A DNA stretch of 64,000 bases from JAAYEL01 sp964345835 (GTDB lineage Bacteria; Bacillota; Clostridia; Tissierellales; Peptoniphilaceae): contig CAYFSL010000001.1 in assembly GCA_964345835.1 (NCBI GenBank), positions 1-64,000 of the forward strand, in the 5' to 3' direction. The notes beneath the pieces were generated by a model. It saw only the letters and a list, made by a program, of their open reading frames with translations. It searched no databases and was not told the origin of the DNA. The position numbers and the translations under genes were made by a program. This document shows, piece by piece, positions 42,291 through 51,967 of the stretch; position 1 is the first letter of the stretch, and every line of letters begins with the position of its first letter.

Positions 42291-43484
42291 ATGAAAAAAA
42301 TGTTAGAAGACATAGATGTTAAAGGAAAGAAAGTCCTAGTTAGAGTTGATTTCAATGTTCCTATGTCAAAAGAGGAAGAATCAGTAATAAGTGATGACTC
42401 TCGTATAGTAGCAGCACTTCCTACAATCAAATACTTAATCGAAAACGGTAGTAAGATAATCCTAATTTCTCATATGGGTAGACCAAAGGGAGAGGCTAAC
42501 CATAAGTATTCGTTACTTCCTGTTGCAAAAAGATTATCGGAACTGCTTGGTCAAGAGGTTAAATTCTTTGATTCAGACCTAGTAGTTGACCAAAGCGTTA
42601 TAGATGGTGTAAACGAGTTAAAAGAAGGACAAGTTGCTCTTTTAGAAAATACAAGATTTAGGAAAGAAGAAGAAAAAAACGGGCAAGACTTTGCCAAGGA
42701 ATTAGCATCCTTAGCAGATGTTTATATCAATGACGCCTTTGGAACTTCTCATAGGGCTCACGCTTCCAACGTTGGGGTTTCAAATTTCCTTCCTTCAGCC
42801 TTAGGTTACCTTGTTGATAAGGAAGTTACTATTATCGGAAAGGCCTTGGAAAATCCTGAAAGACCCTTTGTTGCAATCCTTGGGGGAGCAAAGGTATCTG
42901 ATAAGATTGGGGTTATAGAAAACCTAATTAATAAGGTTGATACTATCCTAATCGGTGGTGGTATGGCCTATACTTTCTTGAAAGGACAAGGTAAGGAAAT
43001 AGGAAGGTCCCTACTTGAAGAAGATAAAATTGACCTAGCTCTTAGCTTATTAGATAAAGCTAAAGAAAAAGGAGTTGAAATTCTTTTACCAAAGGATGTT
43101 GTTATAGCAGATGAAATTGACAAGGATGCTAAGACAGAAATTGTCGATATAGATGCTATTCCAAAAGACAAAGAAGCCCTTGATATTGGACCAAAAACAT
43201 CGGAGGAATTTGCAAAGATTATTAGAGAGGCAAAGACCGTTGTTTGGAACGGACCGATGGGTGTATTTGAAGTTAAGCCTTTTGAAAATGGTACCCTAGC
43301 TGTAGCCAAGGCCTTAACTGAATCAGAAGGAGTAACAATAGTAGGTGGTGGAGATTCAGCCCTAGCTGTCGAAACCGCTGGCTATAAAGACAAAATTACC
43401 CACGTATCTACCGGTGGTGGGGCCTCCCTTGAATTATTAGAAGGAAAAATCCTACCAGGTATAGATGCTATAGAAGATAAGTAG
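42291..43484 (+). CDS. pgk: Phosphoglycerate kinase
   Basis: 397 residues. N-terminal VLVRVDFNVPMS with substrate-binding Arg/Asp, SHMGRPKG, RAHASNVGV, and the C-terminal nucleotide domain GGGDSALAVE and STGGGASLELLEG. It makes ATP from 1,3-bisphosphoglycerate. AGGAGG precedes the start. Confidence 0.97.
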   Translation: MKKMLEDIDVKGKKVLVRVDFNVPMSKEEESVISDDSRIVAALPTIKYLIENGSKIILISHMGRPKGEANHKYSLLPVAKRLSELLGQEVKFFDSDLVVDQSVIDGVNELKEGQVALLENTRFRKEEEKNGQDFAKELASLADVYINDAFGTSHRAHASNVGVSNFLPSALGYLVDKEVTIIGKALENPERPFVAILGGAKVSDKIGVIENLINKVDTILIGGGMAYTFLKGQGKEIGRSLLEEDKIDLALSLLDKAKEKGVEILLPKDVVIADEIDKDAKTEIVDIDAIPKDKEALDIGPKTSEEFAKIIREAKTVVWNGPMGVFEVKPFENGTLAVAKALTESEGVTIVGGGDSALAVETAGYKDKITHVSTGGGASLELLEGKILPGIDAIEDK

Positions 43485-43493
43485 GAGGATATT

Positions 43494-44240
43494 ATGAGAA
43501 GGCCGATTATTGCAGGTAATTGGAAGATGAATAAGGGAATAAAAGAAGCCCAAGAGTTGATTGAAGCTATAAAGAAATTGAACTTGAACAAGGAAGTGGA
43601 AGCACTTGTTTGCCCTCCATTTATTGACCTTCACCAAGCGGTTACCCTTTTAGAGGGAACTGGTATTAAAGTAGGAGCTCAAAATATGCACTATGAAGAA
43701 AGTGGAGCCTTTACCGGTGAAGTATCTCCAACGATGTTGAAGGATATGGGGGTAAAATATGTAATCCTTGGTCACTCAGAAAGAAGAGAATACTTTGATG
43801 AATCTGACGAGTTAATCAATAAAAAACTCCTTTCAGCTTTAAGCCATAACCTATCTCCAATCCTTTGTTGTGGAGAAAGCCTTGAAGAAAGAGAGGCTGG
43901 AAGAGAGGAAGATAAGGTAGGAAGGCAAATAGTTAAAGGTCTAGAAGGGGTTAAGGAAGATGATTTCGAAAGGATAGTAATCGCTTATGAACCTATCTGG
44001 GCTATCGGTACAGGAAAGACCGCTTCAAGTGATGATGCTGAGAAAATGTGCTCCTTTATTCGTAGATTAATTAGGGAGATACATGGTGACCAAGCAGCAG
44101 AAAATGTTAGAATCCAATATGGTGGATCCGTAAAGCCTGCAAATGTAAAAGAGATAATGGAAAAAGAAAATATAGATGGAGCTTTAGTCGGTGGTGCAAG
44201 CCTAGAGGCAGAAAGCTTCGGAGAGTTAGTAAACTTTTAG
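43494..44240 (+). CDS. tpiA: Triosephosphate isomerase
   Basis: 248 residues. Substrate Lys in GNWKMNKG (near 11), catalytic His in ILGHSERR (near 94), catalytic Glu in AYEPIWAIGTG (near 166) and phosphate loop GGSVKPAN. It starts 9 bp after pgk. Confidence 0.97.
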   Translation: MRRPIIAGNWKMNKGIKEAQELIEAIKKLNLNKEVEALVCPPFIDLHQAVTLLEGTGIKVGAQNMHYEESGAFTGEVSPTMLKDMGVKYVILGHSERREYFDESDELINKKLLSALSHNLSPILCCGESLEEREAGREEDKVGRQIVKGLEGVKEDDFERIVIAYEPIWAIGTGKTASSDDAEKMCSFIRRLIREIHGDQAAENVRIQYGGSVKPANVKEIMEKENIDGALVGGASLEAESFGELVNF

Positions 44241-44247
44241 GAGAATT

Positions 44248-45792
44248 ATGAAAAAAAGAGTAATGCTAGTTATTATGGATGGTCTAGGATATGGAAAAGA
44301 CTACGAGGGTAACGCTGTAAATTTAGCCCAAAAACCCAATCTAGACAGATTCATAAAAGAGTATCCAAATACCTCTATTAAGGCGAGTGGTCTAGATGTT
44401 GGTCTACCTAAAGGACAAATGGGTAACTCTGAAGTTGGCCACCTTAATATTGGGTCAGGTAGGATTATTTATCAAGACCTATCTTTAATAACTAAAGAAA
44501 TTGAAGAGGGATCTTTCTTTGAAAATGAAGCCCTAGACAAAGCAGTTGATTCAGCAAAAAATAACGGTAAGGCCTTACACCTATTAGGGCTTGTATCTAA
44601 GGGAGGGGTCCACTCTCATATAGATCACCTTTTTGCCCTTTTGAAGCTTTGCAAGCTTAGAGGTCTAGAAAAAGTATATGTTCATGCTTTTTTAGATGGC
44701 CGTGATGTTTCTCCTAACGCAGGTCTTGATGATATCAAGCTTCTGCTAGATAAGATGAAAGAAATTGGAGTCGGACAGCTTGCAAGTATCATAGGAAGAT
44801 ACTATGCAATGGACAGGGATAAGAGGTGGGAAAGAGTTGAAAAGGCCTATGATGCTATGACCCTAGGAGAAGGTAAAAAAATAACCGACCCTCTTATTTC
44901 AATAAAGGAAGAATACGATTCGGGTATAACAGATGAATTCATGACACCAAGTGTCCTAGTAACCGAAGGCAAAAAACCAGTGGGTTTAGTTGAGGATGGC
45001 GATAGTATCATATTTTTCAACTTCAGGCCTGATAGGGCAAGGCAAATAACTAGGGCCTTTGTGGATAATGATTTCGAAGGCTTTGAAAGAAAGAAAAGAC
45101 CTTTAACTAATTATGTCTGTATGACTGAATATGACAAGACTATAGAAAATGTAGATGTGGCCTATGCTCCGAAGGTTATTAACAATACTTTTGGAGAATT
45201 GGTAGCAAGGGCTGGCCTTAAGCAATTGAGGATGGCGGAAACTGAAAAATACGCCCATGTAACCTTCTTTTTCAATGGTGGAGTTGAGGCTCCAAATGAA
45301 AATGAAGAGAGAATACTAGTTCCATCTCCTAAGGTTGCAACCTATGACCTAAAGCCAGAAATGTCAGCTGTTGAAGTAAAGGACAAGGTTATTCAGAAGA
45401 TGAAGGACCAAGATCCTGATGTGATTATCCTTAACTTTGCTAACCCTGATATGGTTGGACATACTGGAGTTATTCCAGCGGCAATAAAGGCTGTAGAAAC
45501 AGTTGATAGCTGTGTAGGAGAAATTGCAGAAGTCGCTCTTGAGTATGGCTATGAGTTGCTATTGACAGCAGACCACGGAAATAGTGAACAGTTGATTGAT
45601 TATGAAACTGGAAAGCCATTTACGGCCCACACAACCAATGAGGTTCCATTGATATATGTAACAAAAGACAAGAATGTTTCTTTAATGGATGGAGGAAAGC
45701 TATCAGATCTTGCTCCTACCATGCTTGATATTTTAGGTATAGAGCAGGCGGCAGAAATGACTGGCCACTCATTAATTATAAAGGGGGAATAA
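44248..45792 (+). CDS. gpmI: Cofactor-independent phosphoglycerate mutase
   Basis: 514 residues, iPGM family: metal site MDGLGYG, phosphoserine S61 in MGNSEVGHLNIGSGR, FLDGRDV, and C-terminal metal motif TADHGNSEQ and TAHTTNEVP. Manganese-dependent interconversion of 3- and 2-phosphoglycerate. 7 bp after tpiA. Confidence 0.97.
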   Translation: MKKRVMLVIMDGLGYGKDYEGNAVNLAQKPNLDRFIKEYPNTSIKASGLDVGLPKGQMGNSEVGHLNIGSGRIIYQDLSLITKEIEEGSFFENEALDKAVDSAKNNGKALHLLGLVSKGGVHSHIDHLFALLKLCKLRGLEKVYVHAFLDGRDVSPNAGLDDIKLLLDKMKEIGVGQLASIIGRYYAMDRDKRWERVEKAYDAMTLGEGKKITDPLISIKEEYDSGITDEFMTPSVLVTEGKKPVGLVEDGDSIIFFNFRPDRARQITRAFVDNDFEGFERKKRPLTNYVCMTEYDKTIENVDVAYAPKVINNTFGELVARAGLKQLRMAETEKYAHVTFFFNGGVEAPNENEERILVPSPKVATYDLKPEMSAVEVKDKVIQKMKDQDPDVIILNFANPDMVGHTGVIPAAIKAVETVDSCVGEIAEVALEYGYELLLTADHGNSEQLIDYETGKPFTAHTTNEVPLIYVTKDKNVSLMDGGKLSDLAPTMLDILGIEQAAEMTGHSLIIKGE

Positions 45793-45793
45793 A

Positions 45794-47080
45794 ATGGGAT
45801 ATATTATTGATTTATACGCAAGAGAAGTATTGGATTCCAGAGGAAATCCAACAATTGAAGTTGAAGTTCTTACAGACGAAGGTGGATTTGGTAGAGCTAT
45901 GGTTCCATCAGGTGCATCTACTGGGGCATTTGAAGCTGTAGAGCTTAGGGATGGAGAAAAAGATAGGTACCTAGGAAAAGGTGTATTAAATGCTGTTGAC
46001 AATGTTAATACAGAATTAGCTGAAGAATTAATTGGCTGGGATGTATTAGACCAAGTTGGAATTGACAACCAAATGATAGAGCTTGATGGCACTGACAATA
46101 AGGGTAGGCTTGGAGCTAATGCAATCCTTGGTGTATCTATGGCGGTTGCAAGGGCTGCGGCTGATGAACTTGGAATCTCCCTATATAACTATATTGGTGG
46201 ATTTAATGCAAAAACCCTTCCACTTCCAATGATGAACATCCTTAATGGTGGGGAACATGCTGATAACAACGTTGATATTCAAGAGTTCATGATTATGCCA
46301 GTTGGTGCTAAGTCATTTACCGAAGGCTTGAGATGGTGTGCGGAAGTATTCCATATGCTAAGGAAGGTCCTTCAAGAAAAGGGATATTCGACAGGAGTTG
46401 GTGATGAAGGTGGCTTTGCCCCTAACCTTAAGTCTAATGAAGAAGCCCTTCAAACAATCTTAGAGGCAGTTGAAAAGGCTGGATATAAGCCTGGAGATGA
46501 CTTTAGGATAGCTATGGATGTGGCTGCTTCAGAAATGTATACTGAAGATGGTAAATATAATCTAAAGGGTGAAGGAGTTGTAAAGACTAGGGAAGAAATG
46601 GTTGCTTGGTATGAAGAACTAGTTGACAAGTACCCAATCATCTCTATAGAAGATGGTCTTAACGAAGAGGACTGGGAAGGCTGGAAGTTATTAACCGAAA
46701 GACTTTCTAAGAAGATTCAACTTGTTGGGGATGACCTTTTCGTAACAAACACTGAAAGATTATCAAGGGGTATCAAGGAAGGAGTTGCTAACTCAATCCT
46801 TATCAAGGTTAACCAAATTGGTACTCTTACAGAAACTCTTGATGCTGTTGAGATGGCAAAGAGGGCTGGATATACAGCTGTAATTTCTCATAGGTCAGGT
46901 GAAACTGAAGATACTACAATAGCTGATATTGCCGTTGCCCTAAATGCTGGACAAATAAAGACTGGAGCACCATCAAGGACTGATAGGGTTGCTAAGTACA
47001 ATCAATTATTAAGGATTGAAGATATGCTTGGCGATGATGCTAAATTTGATGGCCTTGACGCTTTTTACAACATCAAATAA
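45794..47080 (+). CDS. eno: Enolase
   Basis: 428 residues. Hallmarks REVLDSRGNPTIEVEV, SGASTGAFEA loop, GDEGGFAP, catalytic Lys in LIKVNQIGTLTETL and SHRSGETEDTTIAD. It forms phosphoenolpyruvate. Its ATG lies 1 bp after the gpmI stop. It ends the glycolytic operon. Confidence 0.98.
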   Translation: MGYIIDLYAREVLDSRGNPTIEVEVLTDEGGFGRAMVPSGASTGAFEAVELRDGEKDRYLGKGVLNAVDNVNTELAEELIGWDVLDQVGIDNQMIELDGTDNKGRLGANAILGVSMAVARAAADELGISLYNYIGGFNAKTLPLPMMNILNGGEHADNNVDIQEFMIMPVGAKSFTEGLRWCAEVFHMLRKVLQEKGYSTGVGDEGGFAPNLKSNEEALQTILEAVEKAGYKPGDDFRIAMDVAASEMYTEDGKYNLKGEGVVKTREEMVAWYEELVDKYPIISIEDGLNEEDWEGWKLLTERLSKKIQLVGDDLFVTNTERLSRGIKEGVANSILIKVNQIGTLTETLDAVEMAKRAGYTAVISHRSGETEDTTIADIAVALNAGQIKTGAPSRTDRVAKYNQLLRIEDMLGDDAKFDGLDAFYNIK

Positions 47081-47131
47081 GTCAATTGATTAATATTAGA
47101 ACAACACAAATTTAATATTTAAGTAAAAACC

Positions 47132-47198
47132 AGGGCTGGAAACTGTAATTATTCTAACTAATAAATTTTAGATTTTTACCTCTTTCCAGCCCTATTTG
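47132..47198 (+). terminator. Probable terminator after eno
   Basis: A perfect 11-bp stem (AGGGCTGGAAA 47132-47142 / TTTCCAGCCCT 47183-47193) with a 40-nt loop. The T run after it is short (ATTTG), so termination may be less efficient than at other sites here. Confidence 0.6.
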
Positions 47199-47267
47199 AA
47201 ACTTATAACTTATTTCTTTATATTAGCAACAAAAAGCTTACATTTAACAAAATTTTCTTAGCTATTC

Positions 47268-47295
47268 TTGACTATTTTATATAAAGGGTTATAAT
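47268..47295 (+). promoter_or_regulatory. Promoter of guaB
   Basis: TTGACT (47268-47273) and TATAAT (47290-47295) separated by 16 bp, 33 bp before the start codon. Confidence 0.8.
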
Positions 47296-47328
47296 AAGTA
47301 CAATTATTTTTATAGGATGGAGGATAGG

Positions 47329-48780
47329 ATGAAATTTTTAAAGGAAAGTTTAACATTTGATGATATTTTGCTAGTGCCAGCATACTCAGAAGTAGTTCCA
47401 GGTCAGGTCGATATAAAAACCAGACTAACTAGGAAAATAAATCTAAATATTCCCTTGATATCTTCAGGGATGGATACTGTAACTGAAGCAGACATGGCTA
47501 TTGCAATGGCGAGAGAAGGTGGAATTGGAGTTATCCACAAAAATATGACAATCGAAGACCAGGCAAAGCAGGTTGATAGGGTAAAAAGGTCTGAACATGG
47601 GGTAATATCAGATCCTTTCTTCTTACATCCACATAATAGTCTTCAAGATGCTGATGAGCTAATGGGACATTATAAGATTTCTGGTGTTCCAGTTGTCGAT
47701 GAAGCCATGAAGTTAGTCGGTATTATTACTAATAGGGATATAAGGTTTGAAACAGATTTTTCTAAATCTATTGAATCTGCTATGACCAGGGACAACCTGA
47801 TAACAGCAGAAGAGGGAATCAGCATGGAAGATGCCCTAGACATCCTTAGAAAATACAAGATAGAAAAACTACCACTGGTAGATGACAAGGGATGTTTAAA
47901 GGGATTAATAACAGTTAAGGATATTGAAAAGACCAGGTCACATCCAAATGCCGCAAAAGACGAAAAAGGAAGGCTTCTTTGTGCTGCAGCTGTCGGTGTT
48001 ACAGATGATGCCCTTGAAAGAGTTGAAGCCCTTGTTAAGGCAAAGGTCGATGTTATCGTATTAGATACTGCCCATGGCCATAGTAAAAATGTTATAGAAA
48101 TGGTTAAAACAATTAAAAATTCCTATCCAGACCTACAGGTTATAGCGGGAAATGTGGCAACTGGAGAAGCTACAAAGGCCCTAATCCATGCGGGAGCTGA
48201 TGCAATTAAAATAGGCATTGGACCTGGATCTATTTGTACAACCAGGGTTATTGCAGGGATTGGTGTTCCACAAATTTCAGCAGTAATGGACTCTTACGAG
48301 GTGGCCAAAAACTTTGATGTTCCTATAATAGCCGATGGTGGTATTAAGTATTCTGGAGATATTGTTAAGGCCTTAGCAGCAGGAGCTGAAACAGTTATGA
48401 TTGGTTCTCTATTTGCAGGATGTACTGAGTCACCTGGTGAAGAGGAATTATTCGAAGGTAGAAGGTTTAAGGTATACAGAGGAATGGGCTCTTTGGCGGC
48501 TATGAAGGCAGGTTCTTCCGATAGGTATTTCCAACAAAACTCTAAAAAACTAGTACCTGAAGGGGTAGAGGGTAGGGTTGAATACAAGGGACCAGTTGCC
48601 GATATGGTCTTCCAACTTCTTGGAGGAGTGAGAGCAGGAATGGGCTATTGTGGAGCTGAAAACCTTAAGAATCTAAGAGAAGAGTCTCAATTTGTTAAGA
48701 TAACAGCAGCTTCCTTAGTTGAATCTCATCCACATGATATCAATATAACCAAAGAATCTCCTAACTATTCTATAAGATAA
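47329..48780 (+). CDS. guaB: Inosine-5'-monophosphate dehydrogenase
   Basis: 483 residues starting at ATG 47329, which GGAGGA at 47319-47324 favours over ATG 47317. TIM barrel with DDILLVPAYSEV, two CBS domains inserted (about 95-210), and catalytic C303 in GPGSICTTRVIAG. It makes XMP for guanine nucleotides. The CBS pair usually senses purine nucleotides. Confidence 0.97.
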   Translation: MKFLKESLTFDDILLVPAYSEVVPGQVDIKTRLTRKINLNIPLISSGMDTVTEADMAIAMAREGGIGVIHKNMTIEDQAKQVDRVKRSEHGVISDPFFLHPHNSLQDADELMGHYKISGVPVVDEAMKLVGIITNRDIRFETDFSKSIESAMTRDNLITAEEGISMEDALDILRKYKIEKLPLVDDKGCLKGLITVKDIEKTRSHPNAAKDEKGRLLCAAAVGVTDDALERVEALVKAKVDVIVLDTAHGHSKNVIEMVKTIKNSYPDLQVIAGNVATGEATKALIHAGADAIKIGIGPGSICTTRVIAGIGVPQISAVMDSYEVAKNFDVPIIADGGIKYSGDIVKALAAGAETVMIGSLFAGCTESPGEEELFEGRRFKVYRGMGSLAAMKAGSSDRYFQQNSKKLVPEGVEGRVEYKGPVADMVFQLLGGVRAGMGYCGAENLKNLREESQFVKITAASLVESHPHDINITKESPNYSIR

Positions 48781-48793
48781 TAGTGGAAGTTAT

Positions 48794-49693
48794 ATGGATC
48801 AACTTAAATTAACAAGTCTAGCCCTATTAGCAACTTTTTTCTGGGGCTTATCCGATACATTTTTTAAGAAATCGACAGATCCCCATGATAAGTTTTCACA
48901 TTTTAGGATCCTTTTTGTCATAGGATTATTTATGGGGCTTCAGGCTATATATGAGCTAATTAACTTATATAGAGGGGGAGGTGCTTATTCATTAAGAACC
49001 ATATGGATATATATACCGATTTCCGCCCTATACATTGTCTCTATGGGGATTGATTTTTATGGTTATAGGTATCTGAGAATATCTGTTGGATCTCCTATAG
49101 CATCAACATCAGGTGCTATGGCTGGCATCCTATCCTGGATAGTACTAAAAAACCCCTTAAATACAGTTCAAGTTATAGCAATTTTAATTATTTTTATTGG
49201 CCTAATTATGATGGCCTACTTTGAAAATAAAGACAGGGAAGATGGCAAGTTAGGGAAAAATGAGATTATAAAGCTGGGGGCTACGGCCCTTATATTTCCG
49301 GTGACCTACTCCATTGTCGATGCTATCGCAACCTTCCTTGATGACTATTATATGATGAAGATTATGACGCCCACAGAGGCCTTAATCTCATTTGAATTGA
49401 CATTTTTATTAGTTGGATTAATATCTCTCATTTATATAAAAGTAAAAGGAGACAAGAAAAAAGTAATTTCTTTACCTCTTGCTCTTGGTGGTTTATCCGA
49501 GACTATAGGACAAGTCTTCTATGTATTTGCTCTTAATGGAAATGGAGCAATGACTGCTCCAATAATGAGTCTTGATGGGGTCTTTGCTTCGATTTTAGGA
49601 GTTTTACTCTTAAAGGAAAAGCTCAGCATAAAGCAAAAGCTTACAGTCCTAATGATAGGTGTAGGAGTATTTTTATTGGGATTTTATGAATAG
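48794..49693 (+). CDS. DMT/EamA family transporter
   Basis: 299 residues with ten predicted membrane segments in two EamA repeats (ATFFWGLSDTFFKKS start; second repeat from about residue 155). Substrate unknown. It starts 13 bp after guaB with a GGAAG ribosome site, so it is probably in the same transcript. Confidence 0.85.
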   Translation: MDQLKLTSLALLATFFWGLSDTFFKKSTDPHDKFSHFRILFVIGLFMGLQAIYELINLYRGGGAYSLRTIWIYIPISALYIVSMGIDFYGYRYLRISVGSPIASTSGAMAGILSWIVLKNPLNTVQVIAILIIFIGLIMMAYFENKDREDGKLGKNEIIKLGATALIFPVTYSIVDAIATFLDDYYMMKIMTPTEALISFELTFLLVGLISLIYIKVKGDKKKVISLPLALGGLSETIGQVFYVFALNGNGAMTAPIMSLDGVFASILGVLLLKEKLSIKQKLTVLMIGVGVFLLGFYE

Positions 49694-49700
49694 GTAAGAT

Positions 49701-49746
49701 AAAAAGGTTTAAAATTTCTTTTAAAAGGAGTTTTGAGCCTTTTTAT
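49701..49746 (+). terminator. Terminator after the EamA transporter gene
   Basis: A 14-bp A/T-rich stem (AAAAAGGTTTAAAA / TTTTGAGCCTTTTT, two G-U pairs) with a 16-nt loop, whose right arm ends in the T tract. Confidence 0.75.
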
Positions 49747-49847
49747 ATTGGTCTTTTCAGACATTTTAAGATAGACGACAAATTATCACATGAATTTATG
49801 AGAAATATATTAATGATTTGATATTCTTAAATACCTTATAAGTGCGA

Positions 49848-49865
49848 TTGTTATATTTAATACAA
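49848..49865. promoter_or_regulatory. Candidate Rex-type redox operator upstream of the hydrogenase
   Basis: TTGTTATATTTAATACAA is 18 bp long with TTGT/ACAA ends and lies 17 bp before the extended -10 box, at the -35 position. It resembles the clostridial Rex consensus (TTGTTAA-N4-TTAACAA) imperfectly. Confidence 0.35.
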
Positions 49866-49881
49866 AATTTTTCTAATCTAT

Positions 49882-49889
49882 GGTATAAT
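49882..49889 (+). promoter_or_regulatory. Extended -10 promoter of the hydrogenase operon
   Basis: TGGTATAAT-type element with TATAAT at 49884-49889, 21 bp before the start codon. The -35 region is poor. Confidence 0.65.
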
Positions 49890-49910
49890 TTTTGCATAAG
49901 GAGGCGTGAA

Positions 49911-50180
49911 ATGAAAATTGAAGTTTGCATGGGAACTAATTGCATGATGAATGGAGCTATGCAGTTATATGACCAGTTACAAAGCCTAAATGAAATTATT
50001 GAGGCTAATCCAGAAGGATATTCTGTAGACCATATTGAAGTTAATGCTACAAAGTGCCATAAGATATGCAAGGCGGAAGAAGACTATAAAGATAGTCTTG
50101 TCATTATTGACGGAGAGAGAATCCCTAATATGAGGGGGGCAGCTCTTGTCGAATATGTAATGAACAAGATTAGATTGTAA
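49911..50180 (+). CDS. Small thioredoxin-like [2Fe-2S] ferredoxin
   Basis: 89 residues starting at ATG 49911, with AAGGAGG 6 bp before it; a longer upstream frame overlaps the promoter and is rejected. Cysteines in CMGTNC (C6, C11) and KCHKIC give the Cx4C...Cx3C pattern of NuoE/HydC-type [2Fe-2S] proteins. It lies 13 bp before the hydrogenase and probably passes electrons to or from it. Confidence 0.85.
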   Translation: MKIEVCMGTNCMMNGAMQLYDQLQSLNEIIEANPEGYSVDHIEVNATKCHKICKAEEDYKDSLVIIDGERIPNMRGAALVEYVMNKIRL

Positions 50181-50193
50181 GAGGGAGTAACTA

Positions 50194-51681
50194 ATGAAAG
50201 ATACATATCATGACTTGGCCATCCTGCGTAGGAGGGTTTTTGCAGAGGTATCAAAGTTTGCCTTTGAAAACAAACCAAAGGAAGCCCTGCTTAACTTAGC
50301 TTATGAGATGCTACCAGGAGAGGTCGCAACATATAGGGATAGCGTGTTTAAGGAAAGAGCTATCTTAGAAGAAAGAATTAGAATGTGCATGGGGATGGAC
50401 GTAAGGAATACAGGTGAATTCAGCCTAATTACAGATGGGATGGATGAGTTTGACCTTAAGGAAGCCCACTTTGAACTTCCACTAGTAAATGTAATTCCAT
50501 TTGCCTGTGAAGCATGCCCAACAAAATCCTTTTTAGTTACTAACAACTGTAGAAGGTGTCTGGCCCATCCATGTGTAAATGTTTGTCCTGTCAATGCTAT
50601 TTCACTAGGAAAAAACGCCGCTATTATAGACAAGGAAAAATGTATTAAATGTGGTAGGTGTAAGGATGCTTGTCCATACTCTGCAATAGTAAAATACGAT
50701 AGACCATGTGCTTCAGTTTGCGGGGTTAATGCAATTGAATCTGATGATTTAGGAAGGGCGAAAATAAATTCTGACAAGTGTGTTTCATGTGGTAGGTGTA
50801 TGACGGAATGTCCATTTGGAGCCATTTCTGACAAGGGACAAATCTATCAATTATCAAAGTCATTAGCTGACGAGGAATTGAACTATGCCATTATTGCACC
50901 ATCTTTTGTTGGTCAATTTGGATTGATGGCAGACCCTCTTCAAGTAATTGAAGCTATAAAAGCTTTAGGCTTTAGAAATGTTGTTGAAGTAGCTCTTGGA
51001 GCTGATATAACAACTATTAATGAAGCTAAAGAATACCTACATAGGGTTCCAGATGAGATCCCATTTATGGCAACAAGCTGTTGTAATTCTTGGTGGTTGA
51101 TGGTAGAAAAGAACTTCCCAGACCAATTTAAATACATATCAGATTCTGCATCTCCAATGGTTTATACAGCTAAGTACATTAAAGATAAGGTTAAGGATGC
51201 AAAAATTACCTTTATTGGACCTTGCGTTTCAAAGAAAATTGAAGCTATGAGGGATGATATTAAGGGCTTGATAGATTATGTAATAACCTATGAAGAGCTA
51301 CTGGGTATGTTTCATGCTAAAAATATTGAACCTTCAGAAATGGAAGTAAAATCAGACCTTAGGTATTCATCCCACTTAGGCAGGGGATATGCTGTTGCTA
51401 AGGGGGTTGCTGGTGCAGTTAAAGAAACAGCTGAAAAACTTGGTGCAGATAGGGATATTAAGATAATGCATGCGTCAACTCTAGACGAATGTATGAAGAT
51501 GATGAAGGTTGCTAAAGCTGGTAAGTATGATGGATATTTATTAGAAGGGATGGCTTGTCCAGGAGGATGTGTAAATGGCCCAGGATGTATGACTAACTCT
51601 CCAAAGGCTATGAAACAATGGAAAGAATACGTTGAAGGGGCGGATGTCTACTATCCAACAGACAACTTGAATATAAAATAA
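50194..51681 (+). CDS. [FeFe] hydrogenase, group B-like, monomeric
   Basis: 495 residues. The N-terminal half carries several cysteine clusters (CEACPTK, CRRC, CVNVCP, CIKCGRCKDACP, CVSCGRCMTECP) for 4Fe-4S centres. H-cluster motifs: TSCCNSW (L1, C296/C297, with Asn where Pro is usual), GPCVSKKIEA (L2) and EGMACPGGCVNG (L3); all cluster cysteines are present. It fits the ferredoxin-type group B family whose roles (H2 evolution or sensing) are poorly defined. Maturases HydEFG are not in the window. Preceded by a small [2Fe-2S] gene. Confidence 0.9.
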   Translation: MKDTYHDLAILRRRVFAEVSKFAFENKPKEALLNLAYEMLPGEVATYRDSVFKERAILEERIRMCMGMDVRNTGEFSLITDGMDEFDLKEAHFELPLVNVIPFACEACPTKSFLVTNNCRRCLAHPCVNVCPVNAISLGKNAAIIDKEKCIKCGRCKDACPYSAIVKYDRPCASVCGVNAIESDDLGRAKINSDKCVSCGRCMTECPFGAISDKGQIYQLSKSLADEELNYAIIAPSFVGQFGLMADPLQVIEAIKALGFRNVVEVALGADITTINEAKEYLHRVPDEIPFMATSCCNSWWLMVEKNFPDQFKYISDSASPMVYTAKYIKDKVKDAKITFIGPCVSKKIEAMRDDIKGLIDYVITYEELLGMFHAKNIEPSEMEVKSDLRYSSHLGRGYAVAKGVAGAVKETAEKLGADRDIKIMHASTLDECMKMMKVAKAGKYDGYLLEGMACPGGCVNGPGCMTNSPKAMKQWKEYVEGADVYYPTDNLNIK

Positions 51682-51706
51682 ATATAAAAATTAATTAGTC
51701 TAGATG

Positions 51707-51786
51707 AGAGGTTTTATCATAAGCTTTTAGTTAGGAGGTTTCTAGGAAACCACCTTAAATATAGCTTATTTTATGACCTCTTTTTT
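51707..51786 (+). terminator. Nested long hairpin terminator after the hydrogenase
   Basis: Outer pairing AGAGGT...ATAAGCT with AGCTTAT...ACCTCT encloses an inner hairpin (AGGAGGTTTC TAG GAAACCACCT), followed by TTTTTT. The following ~120 bp up to the next promoter shows nothing else. Confidence 0.8.
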
Positions 51787-51908
51787 GAATACTATTTTTT
51801 TACACTATTAATATATATTTATTAATTCACAAGGAATTTATTTGAGAAAATAAGGGCTGAATCTCTGTAAATTAGCTAGTTTCAGGAAAATAAAGGGAAT
51901 TGATTTCA

Positions 51909-51937
51909 TTGTGTTAAAAGCCCTTATATGCTATTAT
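51909..51937 (+). promoter_or_regulatory. Promoter of the pyrophosphatase-glycogen operon
   Basis: TTGTGT (51909-51914) and TATTAT (51932-51937) are 17 bp apart. The predicted transcription start near 51944 supports the downstream ATG at 51968. Confidence 0.55.
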
Positions 51938-51967
51938 TATTACATAATGAAGGAGAAAGGAACAATA

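Noticed and set aside
47132..47193. Hairpin upstream of guaB considered as a purine riboswitch
   Set aside because: It has no conserved three-way junction or loop motifs, and it lies upstream of the guaB promoter, so it belongs to the eno transcript.
49842..49910. Upstream extension of the [2Fe-2S] ferredoxin reading frame
   Set aside because: The extension runs through the predicted promoter and has no ribosome site, whereas ATG 49911 has AAGGAGG and starts the conserved domain.
51707..51786. Nested hairpins considered as a T-box or other leader
   Set aside because: They lie before the next promoter and end in a T tract directly after the hydrogenase gene; no T-box core sequence was seen.
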